From CALFCE01 sp964411665 (GTDB taxonomy: Bacteria > Pseudomonadota > Gammaproteobacteria > Granulosicoccales > Granulosicoccaceae), in the NCBI GenBank assembly GCA_964411665.1, contig CAYPMR010000007.1, positions 22,332 through 86,331 on the forward strand: a stretch of 64,000 nt of DNA, read 5' to 3'. The translations under genes were made by a program, and so were the position numbers. Shown one piece after another: positions 8,377-16,622 of the stretch. The stretch's first letter is position 1; each line of letters starts with the position of its first letter. A model generated the notes under the pieces. The model ran no database searches, was not told the origin of the DNA, and worked only from the letters and a program-made list of their open reading frames with translations.

Positions 8377-9305
8377 GGCAATTGTTCACGAGAGAGATGA
8401 AACACACCCATGCCACCGTTGGCAAACTCCATCCAGGAGAAAGGAAGGTCAGGATAGGCCGCCATCAATGCATCTGCACTGTTGCCAACCTCACACACGA
8501 GTGACCCACCTGGCTTAAGGTATTGATGGCTCTCGGCCAGAATTCGTCGGACAGCGTCGAGACCATCATCACCTGATACCAATCCCAGCTCAGGTTCGTG
8601 TTGAAATTCAACGCCGGTCGCTGCCATATCATTGCGATCCACATAGGGCGGATTGCTTATGATCAAATCATAACGCTCATCGATAGCATCGAAGATATCG
8701 CTGCGAATCAATTGCACGCGATTTTGTAAATCATGCTGGTCGACATTCACACGCGCAACCGCCAGAGCGTCGTCAGAGATATCGCTGGCGTCAACCTGAG
8801 CATTGCCAAACACCTGTGATGCGACAACCGCTATACAACCACTACCCGTACAAAGATCCAGCACTCGCTCAACCCCGGCGGGCTCCACCAGTCCAAACCC
8901 GTCTTCGAGTAAAAATTCAGCGATTGGCGAACGCGGTATAAGGACGCGCTCATCAACCTGGAATTCCATGCCGGCGAACCACATGCGACCAACAATGTAG
9001 GCGGCGGGTATATGCTCTTCAGCACGCTGTCGCAGATAGCTCTCGGCCCGATCAATGGCGGTAGCATCCAGATACAAAGCATAATCGGGCGGCTCCACTG
9101 GCGAGATCCCGGCGGCTTCGAGTACCAGCCAGGCTGCATCGTCCTCCGGCGCTGAGGTACCTTGTGCATAACTGAGTTGATGCCCTTGCAGGTAGCGTGT
9201 TGCGGCCTCTATGGCTACAGCAACATTCGGTAATGGCTCTCTGGGAATAATCAACGCTATGTCTTCGCTGGCTTTGTTGTCGCTCTTTGTTGTCGCTTTA
9301 ACCAC
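8370..9305 (-). CDS. prmB: Ribosomal protein L3 N5-glutamine methyltransferase PrmB
   Basis: 311 residues, GTG start. SAM motif VLDLCTGSGCIAV and the glutamine-binding NPPY motif in IISNPPYVDRNDM identify the HemK/PrmB/PrmC class; VGRMWFAGMEFQVDERVLIPRSP is typical of PrmB. Methylates Gln150 of ribosomal protein L3 and helps assembly of the 50S subunit. The following lipoprotein gene starts at its stop codon. Confidence 0.93.
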   Translation of the reverse strand: MVKATTKSDNKASEDIALIIPREPLPNVAVAIEAATRYLQGHQLSYAQGTSAPEDDAAWLVLEAAGISPVEPPDYALYLDATAIDRAESYLRQRAEEHIPAAYIVGRMWFAGMEFQVDERVLIPRSPIAEFLLEDGFGLVEPAGVERVLDLCTGSGCIAVVASQVFGNAQVDASDISDDALAVARVNVDQHDLQNRVQLIRSDIFDAIDERYDLIISNPPYVDRNDMAATGVEFQHEPELGLVSGDDGLDAVRRILAESHQYLKPGGSLVCEVGNSADALMAAYPDLPFSWMEFANGGMGVFHLSREQLPC

Positions 9306-9474
9306 AAAATTGGCCGGGTGTTTACTGCTTAGGCGTTTTACAGACTGTCATCACACAACCGGGAAGTCTGCAATCTACACCAACTCTGGTACGTATAGAA
9401 CAATAGCTGCTACTCTATCGGCGTTTTTCTTAATTTGAACCAGTACCTTGGACCAACACTTCGGGCCCTACCCC

Positions 9475-10137
9475 ATGTTTCAATCCGGAAAAGTCAAATT
9501 CACCCACATAATGCTGCTGGCGCTAATTGCAGTCACTGCCGGTGTCTGGTTTGGCCAATGGCAAGCGGCGCGTAATCTGCCGATGCTCGACCGCATTCAG
9601 AGTGATCTTTCCAATGCGCTGCTATTCCCTGATGACTACAAGCAAATTCCGGAATTCAAACTGCAGGATCAAAACGGCGATGCTATCGACGAAAGTTCGT
9701 TTTCCGACCAATGGAGTATGTTGTTTTTCGGCTTCACGCAGTGCCCCGATGTCTGCCCGATAACATTGGCTGTTATGCGAGACGCACTACGACTGATCGA
9801 TCAGCAATCGCCTGAGACAACACCGTTCGAGATTGTGTTCACCTCGGTCGATCCCAATCGGGACCCACCGGAAGTGCTCAAACCTTACATCAATGGCTTT
9901 AACACACGCGCCAGGGCAATGACCGGCGAGGTCAGCAATATTCTCGATTTCGCAAAAGACCTGAATATTGTTGTGTCCTACGACGCAGATGAAGATGATC
10001 CTAACCAGTACACTATCGATCACACGGCCTCAGCCTTGTTGGTCGATCCACAAAAAAGAATCCGGGCTAAATTCAACGTGCCGCACGAACCAGATCAGAT
10101 GGCAGCAGATTATTTACACATTCGAGCGCATTTGTAA
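9475..10137 (+). CDS. SCO1/SenC family copper chaperone
   Basis: 220 residues from the ATG at 9475; an upstream TTG at 9448 would add nine residues. An N-terminal membrane anchor (HIMLLALIAVTAGVWFG) is followed by a thioredoxin-fold domain with the Cu-binding CPDVC motif in FFGFTQCPDVCPIT and the conserved His in TIDHTASALLVDP. Delivers copper to the CuA centre of cytochrome c oxidase or keeps its cysteines reduced. The next gene is a PCu(A)C chaperone, its usual partner. Confidence 0.93.
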   Translation: MFQSGKVKFTHIMLLALIAVTAGVWFGQWQAARNLPMLDRIQSDLSNALLFPDDYKQIPEFKLQDQNGDAIDESSFSDQWSMLFFGFTQCPDVCPITLAVMRDALRLIDQQSPETTPFEIVFTSVDPNRDPPEVLKPYINGFNTRARAMTGEVSNILDFAKDLNIVVSYDADEDDPNQYTIDHTASALLVDPQKRIRAKFNVPHEPDQMAADYLHIRAHL

Positions 10138-10204
10138 TCTACCTACGTCCCGGTAATACCCGTACAATACACGCCTTCACCACCCTAATTCAGGAACCAG
10201 AGCT

Positions 10205-10732
10205 TTGCGAAAAGATTCATTTTCCCTGTTGCGCGTCATTACAACTGGCGCGTTTGCACTTTCATTTATAACGATCGTACTTGGCTCGGCCAAACTTTAC
10301 GCGAGCGATGCACTGCACGTTATGGATGCCAGAATCCAAATGCCGGTAAAAGCCGCAAAGGTCATGGCAGGTTACGCGACCTTAATGAATCACGGAGCTG
10401 AGGATAAACAAATTACCGCTATTTCCTCAGATGCATTCCAGCGTATAGAGATGCATAAAACAGAAATAGAAAATGATGTCGCCAAAATGCGCAAACAAAA
10501 GTCTCTTGTAGTTACAAAAAACGAGAGCTTGTTACTAGAACGTGGCGGCCTGCACTTAATGTTGATGCAACCGGTACAAGAACTGAACACCGGTGACGAA
10601 GTTGTCGTCAATCTGGAATTTAAAGATGGCACGACACAGTCAGTGAGCTTTATCGTCGATGAGCCAGTGGCGAGCACGGGCGATGACCATTCCAGCCACG
10701 GCAATGCGCATAAGCACCACAAACAAGAGTGA
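10205..10732 (+). CDS. PCu(A)C periplasmic copper chaperone
   Basis: 175 residues, TTG start nine bases after AGGA. Signal peptide, then the family motif H-M-x10-M-x21-H-x-M is seen across IEMHKTEIENDVAKMRKQ and ERGGLHLMLM. The C-terminus is His-rich (DDHSSHGNAHKHHKQE), adding probable metal ligands. Binds Cu(I) in the periplasm and passes it to Sco1 and cytochrome oxidase. It follows the SCO gene by 67 bases and is likely cotranscribed with it. Confidence 0.92.
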   Translation: MRKDSFSLLRVITTGAFALSFITIVLGSAKLYASDALHVMDARIQMPVKAAKVMAGYATLMNHGAEDKQITAISSDAFQRIEMHKTEIENDVAKMRKQKSLVVTKNESLLLERGGLHLMLMQPVQELNTGDEVVVNLEFKDGTTQSVSFIVDEPVASTGDDHSSHGNAHKHHKQE

Positions 10733-10778
10733 TTGACAGTAAAAAGCTGTTAGTCATAGTGAACACGCATAGCTGACA

Positions 10779-11666
10779 ATGAGTCTCGACGCAAAATTCA
10801 AAGCATGGGCACAATACCCATTGCCGCATCACGCAGTATCACGTCTGATCTATCATGCCACGCGTCTGCGACACCCCTTTACACCAGCTCTGATTAACTG
10901 GTTCGTCAAGCAATTTAAGGTTGACCTGGCAGAAGCTGCCAACACCGAAGTCAGCGACTACGACACATTCAACGCATTTTTTACACGCTCTCTGGCAGAC
11001 AACGTGAGACCGCTGGCCAGTAACTCATCGTCGTTTGTGTGGCCGGCAGATGGCAAAATCTCTGCACTGGGACAGATCGAAAACAGCACGCTGTTGCAGG
11101 CCAAGGGACACACGTATAGCGTCGAATCACTGATTGCAGACAATGAGTTGGCTGGTAAATACAATGGTTCTTTCGCCACCATCTATCTGTCGCCGCGTGA
11201 CTATCATCGCGTACATATTCCCTGGCAAGGTCGCCTCTTGTCGATGACGCACGTACCCGGACGTCTGTTCAGTGTTGCACCCCACACTGTCGATAATGTT
11301 GCGTCACTGTTTGCGCGCAATGAACGCGTCATTGCACATTTTGAATCGCCACAGGGGGCGTTTGCAGTTGTCTGGGTCGGAGCGATGAATGTAGGAGCGA
11401 TAGAGACGGTCTGGGCCGGCCTTGTCACACCGGAGAAAAGCGCTCGCCTACCAGGTACAACCTGGCTGGGACGAAAACTCAAAGGACTGGACAGCACGAC
11501 CTGGCGCTACGAACAGCATCAAGATTTCTCACGTGGCGAGGAGATAGGCCGTTTTAATATGGGGTCAACGGTTATTCTTCTGACCGAAAATCCCCTGCAA
11601 TTCGAAAGCGAATACAACAAGGGAAGCGCTGTAACGATGGGGCAATCCATGGGCCAATTTTCTTGA
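10779..11666 (+). CDS. psd: Phosphatidylserine decarboxylase
   Basis: 295 residues. Inner-membrane pyruvoyl enzyme that makes phosphatidylethanolamine. The self-cleavage site lies in RFNMGSTVILL: the Gly-Ser bond of the GST motif, Ser becoming the pyruvoyl group. The DYHRVHIP and HVPGRLFSV motifs carry conserved active-site residues. Length is usual for the bacterial type I enzyme. It follows the copper genes on the same strand. Confidence 0.95.
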   Translation: MSLDAKFKAWAQYPLPHHAVSRLIYHATRLRHPFTPALINWFVKQFKVDLAEAANTEVSDYDTFNAFFTRSLADNVRPLASNSSSFVWPADGKISALGQIENSTLLQAKGHTYSVESLIADNELAGKYNGSFATIYLSPRDYHRVHIPWQGRLLSMTHVPGRLFSVAPHTVDNVASLFARNERVIAHFESPQGAFAVVWVGAMNVGAIETVWAGLVTPEKSARLPGTTWLGRKLKGLDSTTWRYEQHQDFSRGEEIGRFNMGSTVILLTENPLQFESEYNKGSAVTMGQSMGQFS

Positions 11667-11683
11667 TTGTCGTTTACCCATAC

Positions 11684-12157
11684 CTACAAACTAAAATGGT
11701 CCCAGAAATCTCCATCCCTTAAAAAAAGTACAGCATCTTCCGCGTCGCTGTTAAACCAGGCACTAGCTGATCCAAGACGAAACGAGTAACCCCAGCGATC
11801 CATATCCTCACACATCCGTTGCGAACCAATCGCTGCAAACCTGTCAGCCAGACGGATCTGTAAATAGCAGACCGCATTTTCCTCAACTGCAGTACCGCCG
11901 GCATTCGTGTGCAACGCCTCACGGCGCTTTGTGTCCATCAGAAAATAATGACACGCCTCATGTAGCACTGAATGCACTGGCGTGTCCGCGCGCGCGTAGA
12001 GCGTCCCACCGATCAGCCCCGCTTCATCATCTCCCCAATGACTGCCGGGTATGTCCGTGCTATCGGCTACTGTAGTTAAAGTCAGATTCTGTTCCGCCAG
12101 AAATTGTCTGAGCGGTTGCATATCAATATCGCGAACACGCAGGACGTCGACCATCAT
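11684..12157 (-). CDS. HExxH-motif protein coupled to EpmA
   Basis: 157 residues from the ATG at 12157, whose ATGA overlaps the epmA stop; GTG at 12178 is an alternative. The motif VLHEACHYFLMD is an HExxH zinc-protease-type signature, and AVEENAVCYLQ downstream offers further acidic ligands (EE). No signal peptide, so cytoplasmic. I do not recognise a characterised family. The tight overlap with epmA suggests a shared transcript and perhaps a link to EF-P modification or to translation; that is inference. Confidence 0.75.
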   Translation of the reverse strand: MMVDVLRVRDIDMQPLRQFLAEQNLTLTTVADSTDIPGSHWGDDEAGLIGGTLYARADTPVHSVLHEACHYFLMDTKRREALHTNAGGTAVEENAVCYLQIRLADRFAAIGSQRMCEDMDRWGYSFRLGSASAWFNSDAEDAVLFLRDGDFWDHFSL

Positions 12158-13206
12158 GCCCTGCCGAGTGGAAAACACTGCACGTCATCTATCGATTGCA
12201 AGCCGGTAAGGATCATAAGCAGTCGATCGATCCCTACAGCAACACCTGCGCAATCCGGTAATCCGTGGTGAAGCGCATCTATAAGGTGTTGATCAATCGG
12301 CACAGTTGCAGCGTTTGACGCACGCCTGTATTCCAGATCCTGATTGAACCGGCGTTGCTGCTCACCTGCATCCTGCAATTCGTAAAAACCATTAGCCAGT
12401 TCCAAAGAGCCATAAAAGAGTTCAAAGCGTTCGGCAACAGGTCCGTCAGATGTTTCTCGAAGACGGGCCAGCGAACATTGAGAGGCGGGATAGTCGTATA
12501 CAAAACTGAAACGATTCTCCGGTAACTGCGTGGCGACAACGGTTGACATCAATAAATCCAGCCAGACATCAATATCATCCGCAGCACTCAGTGGACAATC
12601 GATCTGCCTGTCTGCCAGAACGGCTGCAATAGAGGAGCATGACAAGGACGAGCGCGACAGACCACAAACCTGTTCAAGCAATCGGTAATAACTGAAACGT
12701 TCAAATTCAACATCAGGCGCCAGCATCCCGGCATCCGTCGCAGTTTCTGTCGCATTGGCTGCGTGTGCACTCTCTTGCAGGCAGTAAACGAACAAGGCCT
12801 GAAGGTCATCCATCAAGCTATGCTGATCAAGGCCGAGCCGATACCATTCAAGCATCTGGAACTCGGGGTTATGCATAGAACCGGACTCGGCTACTCGAAA
12901 GACCGGACATATTTGATAAATGTCCCCGCAACCGGCAGCCAATAGCCGCTTCATGGAGAATTCGGGCGAGGTATGCAGGTAAAGCGGTTCAGGCGAAAGA
13001 GCACCAAGCGTCGCTGGTGCCCGCACTGTATAACTTTCTATGTTCGGATCAGTAGTCGCAGCAGCCGACATTGCCGGTGTCACCACTTCCATCACCGCTG
13101 CACGATAAAAATACTCACGAATATGGCGTAACAGATCGGCACGCTGGCGTAACGCATCCAGCCCGGCACTCGGACGCCAGTTATTTGACTCGTGATACGT
13201 ATTCAC
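12154..13206 (-). CDS. epmA: EF-P beta-lysine ligase EpmA
   Basis: 350 residues, a class II lysyl-tRNA synthetase catalytic core without the anticodon-binding domain. Class II motif 2 (YQICPVFRVAE) and motif 3 (GVAVGIDRLLMIL) are clear, as is MHNPEFQMLEWY. It attaches beta-lysine to Lys34 of EF-P. GTG start inside the 3' end of efp (26-base overlap). epmB, the 2,3-aminomutase that supplies beta-lysine, is not in this window. Confidence 0.94.
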   Translation of the reverse strand: MNTYHESNNWRPSAGLDALRQRADLLRHIREYFYRAAVMEVVTPAMSAAATTDPNIESYTVRAPATLGALSPEPLYLHTSPEFSMKRLLAAGCGDIYQICPVFRVAESGSMHNPEFQMLEWYRLGLDQHSLMDDLQALFVYCLQESAHAANATETATDAGMLAPDVEFERFSYYRLLEQVCGLSRSSLSCSSIAAVLADRQIDCPLSAADDIDVWLDLLMSTVVATQLPENRFSFVYDYPASQCSLARLRETSDGPVAERFELFYGSLELANGFYELQDAGEQQRRFNQDLEYRRASNAATVPIDQHLIDALHHGLPDCAGVAVGIDRLLMILTGLQSIDDVQCFPLGRA

Positions 13207-13747
13207 CCGAGCGTGTATCGATTTTGATAATTTCGCCTTCTTCTATAAACAGAGGCACCTTCACTACCGCTCCGGTTTCCATATGTGCAGGCTTGGTACC
13301 ACCAGTCGCTGTATCACCACGTAATCCCGGATCAGTTTCGGTGATTTTCAATTCCACGAAGTTGGGTGGAGAGACAGTTAAAGGCGAACCATTCCACAAG
13401 GTAACTTCACAGTTGTCCTGCTCTTTAAGCCATAAATGTGCTTCACCAACTGCTGTCTTGTCAGCCGCCAGCTGCTCGAAAGAGCCCGGATCCATAAAAT
13501 GCCAGAACTCACCATCACTGTAGAGATACTGCAACTGCGTATCCATCACATCCGCAGCTTCAACCGATTCGCCGGATTTAAACGTCTTTTCAACCACGCG
13601 GCCAGTTTTTAAATTACGCACGCGTGTGCGGCTAAATGCCTGCCCCTTACCGGGTTTTACAAATTCATTCTCAACGATTGCATGCGGATCACCATCGAGC
13701 ATGATTTTGAGCCCACCTTTGAAATCGTTCGTACTGTATGAGGCCAT
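13181..13747 (-). CDS. efp: Translation elongation factor P
   Basis: 188 residues. Relieves ribosome stalling at polyproline stretches. Modification site Lys34 in FVKPGKGQAF, consistent with the EpmA-type system beside it. Start is the ATG at 13747, six bases after GGGAG; a TTG directly before it is not needed. The three-gene run efp, epmA, HExxH gene is overlapping throughout. Divergent from the FimX-like gene. Confidence 0.96.
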   Translation of the reverse strand: MASYSTNDFKGGLKIMLDGDPHAIVENEFVKPGKGQAFSRTRVRNLKTGRVVEKTFKSGESVEAADVMDTQLQYLYSDGEFWHFMDPGSFEQLAADKTAVGEAHLWLKEQDNCEVTLWNGSPLTVSPPNFVELKITETDPGLRGDTATGGTKPAHMETGAVVKVPLFIEEGEIIKIDTRSGEYVSRVK

Positions 13748-13928
13748 CAAGCTCTCCCATTCATCCCAATCAGCAAAGTATAACCCGTTGTGCCGTAGTA
13801 AGGTTTTTCCGTAGAACCCGTACTATCTGATGGCGGCGAATACAGGCGACAAGACTTTGAATATAGACAATTAATATCTGTGGATCTGCAAATAGTGACA
13901 ACCGGCCACTGGCGTCTACACTTTTTAT

Positions 13929-15692
13929 GTGGAACAGATCACTGACAACATTGAAACCCTGGCTCTGGTCAGCAACACCTCCCAGGCGGAGGATGTCGCT
14001 CAATACCTGCGCGATGCTGATGTCGCCACTCACCAGTACTGGGTAGAAGACTATTACAGTTTTGCGCGCGAACTGGCAAAGCATAGCTGGGACCTGGTAA
14101 TTCTGGCATTCCACGATAGGAAGGCACATGTGCCAGCCTGCATCCTGCGTTACCCCGATACACCCTTTATTGCCATCGTGCCCGGTAAAAGTAAAAAGTT
14201 GCACGAAGAGCTGCTGGAATATGGCGTCACCGACGTTGCCTCCTTCGCACAACCCAAGCGCCTGCGGCACTCCATCGAGCGTGCTCTCAGAGAAGCTGCC
14301 ACGCGCCGACAGCATCTGATCATCAGTCAACAGTACAACGAGCAGGAACACCTGTTTAAAAACCTGCTGAACTCCAGCGATGAACCCGTCGCCTTTGTCC
14401 ATCAAGGCGCTCACAGCTGCGTAAATCCTGCTTATTTACGTCTGTTCGGATTGGCAGATGAAGCAACAGCTGTCGCAACACCGCTGCTGGATCTGATCGC
14501 CAAACGCGATCAAAGAACACTCAACAAACTGCTACGTGACTTGCACAGTGAGCGAATCGTGTCGGCTGAGCTTGGTGCGCGACTGCGTAAAGTTGACGGT
14601 GACACAGCACTGGCCACCCTCTCACTTAGTCGCGCAAGGTTCAGGGGTGAATCAGTCATTCAGGTGCGCGCCAAAAGCGGTGAACTAACTCGATCCGGAA
14701 ACGGCAAAACGCCACTATCAGCCAGCACCGGGGCAAATTACACTGGTAAAAACGCCCCTGCCGCAGTCAGTCTTCTGCAGTCACTATCGGTTTGGACTGG
14801 ATTGGCAGGCGACCTTGTCGGTAACTCGACACTCCATATTGCCATCAGAGCCTTGTCCGGCCTGACACCCGATAACGAAGCCAGATTTTCACTTGCAGCA
14901 ACCCTGGCTCCAACTACCGGTGGTCTACAGAGCCTGGAGAAAGCCTTGTCGGAAATGCGCCGTCTTGACTTGCTTGAAGGGCTCGATAAGTGGCTGCTGT
15001 ACAACGCTGCATCGGCACTGGCAAAACAAATCACCACGGGCAAATCAATACGTTTTTATGTCTCGCTGTATGGTGATACGCGACAACTGACAACCCTGAC
15101 ATCCTGGCTTGGCAAATTACTCGATCATTTCAGTTTGCCCAGACACAGCTTGAATCTGGTGATCGATTCAGCCAGCGCGACAGATAACAAAAACATTTTG
15201 CTGAATGCTATTCCTGCCATACAGTCATTGGGTGTGGGCATTGGTCTGAACGGATTGCAGCTAGATGATGCAATTATCACTGATCGCTGTAGTGATACTG
15301 AAGCAGACAACACAATAATATCGCAGACGCAATTTACCGAGAATCTGAACCAGATTGATCCAATGGCGCTGGATTTCGCACTGCTGGAAGAATCCATCAG
15401 CGGCGCTGCTCGAAAATTCTGGGCACAAGCTGCCATACCAGCATTAATTGAAAGCAGCCGTGCACCTCACGCAGCTCTTGTTTCCCATCTGAAATCAGAC
15501 GCTCAACAGAGGCACCAGTCACCTACCCAAACCTTAAAGCCACAGTCGCGGTTTGATCGAACACCTACCCGGCACACCGGGCTTCCTTCACCTGACTCTA
15601 ACGGTGCCGGCTATAGTGATCTGGGAGCGGGTTCTCTGGATTTGACCCTGGCAATAGAGCGCCCTGCATTGAAACCGGTTGTCGTTAGCTGA
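13929..15692 (+). CDS. REC-PAS-degenerate EAL protein (FimX-like)
   Basis: 587 residues, GTG start. Residues 1-125 resemble a response-regulator receiver, but the phospho-Asp region reads WDLVILAFHDRK without a clear acceptor. A PAS-like domain follows (about 140-260). Residues ~300-500 have the EAL fold: EMRRLDLLEGLDKWLLYNAA, then RFYVSLYGDTRQL, then LPRHSLNLVIDSA. The catalytic EAL motif is absent, and the position corresponding to it reads FSLAATL. FimX of Pseudomonas is the closest arrangement known to me: a c-di-GMP receptor with a non-catalytic EAL domain acting in type IV pilus twitching. GGDEF is missing here. No pilus genes are nearby. Confidence 0.7.
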   Translation: MEQITDNIETLALVSNTSQAEDVAQYLRDADVATHQYWVEDYYSFARELAKHSWDLVILAFHDRKAHVPACILRYPDTPFIAIVPGKSKKLHEELLEYGVTDVASFAQPKRLRHSIERALREAATRRQHLIISQQYNEQEHLFKNLLNSSDEPVAFVHQGAHSCVNPAYLRLFGLADEATAVATPLLDLIAKRDQRTLNKLLRDLHSERIVSAELGARLRKVDGDTALATLSLSRARFRGESVIQVRAKSGELTRSGNGKTPLSASTGANYTGKNAPAAVSLLQSLSVWTGLAGDLVGNSTLHIAIRALSGLTPDNEARFSLAATLAPTTGGLQSLEKALSEMRRLDLLEGLDKWLLYNAASALAKQITTGKSIRFYVSLYGDTRQLTTLTSWLGKLLDHFSLPRHSLNLVIDSASATDNKNILLNAIPAIQSLGVGIGLNGLQLDDAIITDRCSDTEADNTIISQTQFTENLNQIDPMALDFALLEESISGAARKFWAQAAIPALIESSRAPHAALVSHLKSDAQQRHQSPTQTLKPQSRFDRTPTRHTGLPSPDSNGAGYSDLGAGSLDLTLAIERPALKPVVVS

Positions 15693-16031
15693 TCTCCCTG
15701 CAAATGCGGCTACAATACCGCTCTCCTGCCAGACAGACGTTTCTTTGGCACCGCTTCAAACTCAGTGACTTTAGCCACAATTTAAGACACGTTCAGGTGA
15801 GAATCGATACTCGTAATCAAAAAGTGTCTGTTTTCTCAGTCGGATTTAATGTATAAATATTAGCAGGGATAGAATCTCTGCAGAGGGGGAGACCTGTGAA
15901 GGGATTCCGATTCTCCTCTATCAGATAGCTGTTGTCAGATAGCTGTCGTAAATTTACGGCATTGATTCATCGTATTGGACCTCGTCATTCAACTAACGAG
16001 CAGCCAGAGACTACTCTTGAAATTTTCTCCT
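15693..16031. other. Intergenic region before the molybdopterin-fold protein
   Basis: Contains a TATAAA -10 candidate (15852-15857) and a 12-base direct repeat TCAGATAGCTGT (15921-15932 and 15935-15946). No RNA gene or convincing short frame seen. The promoter call is weak. Confidence 0.35.
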
Positions 16032-16622
16032 ATGCCGAACCCCCGCCCCCGTTGGTCGAACAACTTTTGCTGGCAACAGATCTGCCATTTAAAATCTATC
16101 GCCGCAAACAAAATTCACGTATGCATTGCTTGCCTGTTATTTATAGCTTCAACGCTCAGCGTCGCCACGACAAATGTGATAGAAGCATCGCCACACACCG
16201 AAGACAGTGAGGTGGTCCTGACCGTCACAGGCAAACATGGCTTCGGCACAGATGAGGAAGCAGCGCTGAACTTCGGCACAATCCGCCAACTACCCAGTTT
16301 CTCATTCACGACGAAGACCCCCTGGACAGAAGGTGAAGATAACTGGGAAGGTGTTCGACTCAGCGTCTTGCTAGCACATCTCGGAACCTCATCGACTCAA
16401 TTCCGTGCATGGGCAGACGACGGATACGAAGCCACATTTAAAGGTGTCGATATTGAGAAGTACCCGGTAATTCTTGCTTACAAAAAAAATGGTGAATATC
16501 TATCGCTGCGAGATCTCGGTCCACTGTGGATAATGTTTCCCTTTGATGACCATAGTGAACTCGACGAACTACCTATCTACGAGATCTCGGTCTGGCAGTT
16601 AAGTCGGATTGAAATTCTTTGA
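16032..16622 (+). CDS. Secreted oxidoreductase-molybdopterin-fold protein, probable sensor partner
   Basis: 196 residues from the ATG at 16032; a TTG at 15975 would extend it. A long basic n-region is followed by a hydrophobic segment (CIACLLFIASTLSV), suggesting export. The mature part (WEGVRLSVLLAHLG, YPVILAYKKNGEYL, DLGPLWIMFPFDD, VWQLSRIEI) matches the Oxidored_molyb fold of YedY/sulfite-oxidase proteins, but the cysteine that ligates molybdenum is missing, so a redox enzyme role is doubtful. Its stop overlaps the TTG start of the hybrid kinase by three bases, which suggests it is a periplasmic input protein for that kinase. Confidence 0.7.
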   Translation: MPNPRPRWSNNFCWQQICHLKSIAANKIHVCIACLLFIASTLSVATTNVIEASPHTEDSEVVLTVTGKHGFGTDEEAALNFGTIRQLPSFSFTTKTPWTEGEDNWEGVRLSVLLAHLGTSSTQFRAWADDGYEATFKGVDIEKYPVILAYKKNGEYLSLRDLGPLWIMFPFDDHSELDELPIYEISVWQLSRIEIL

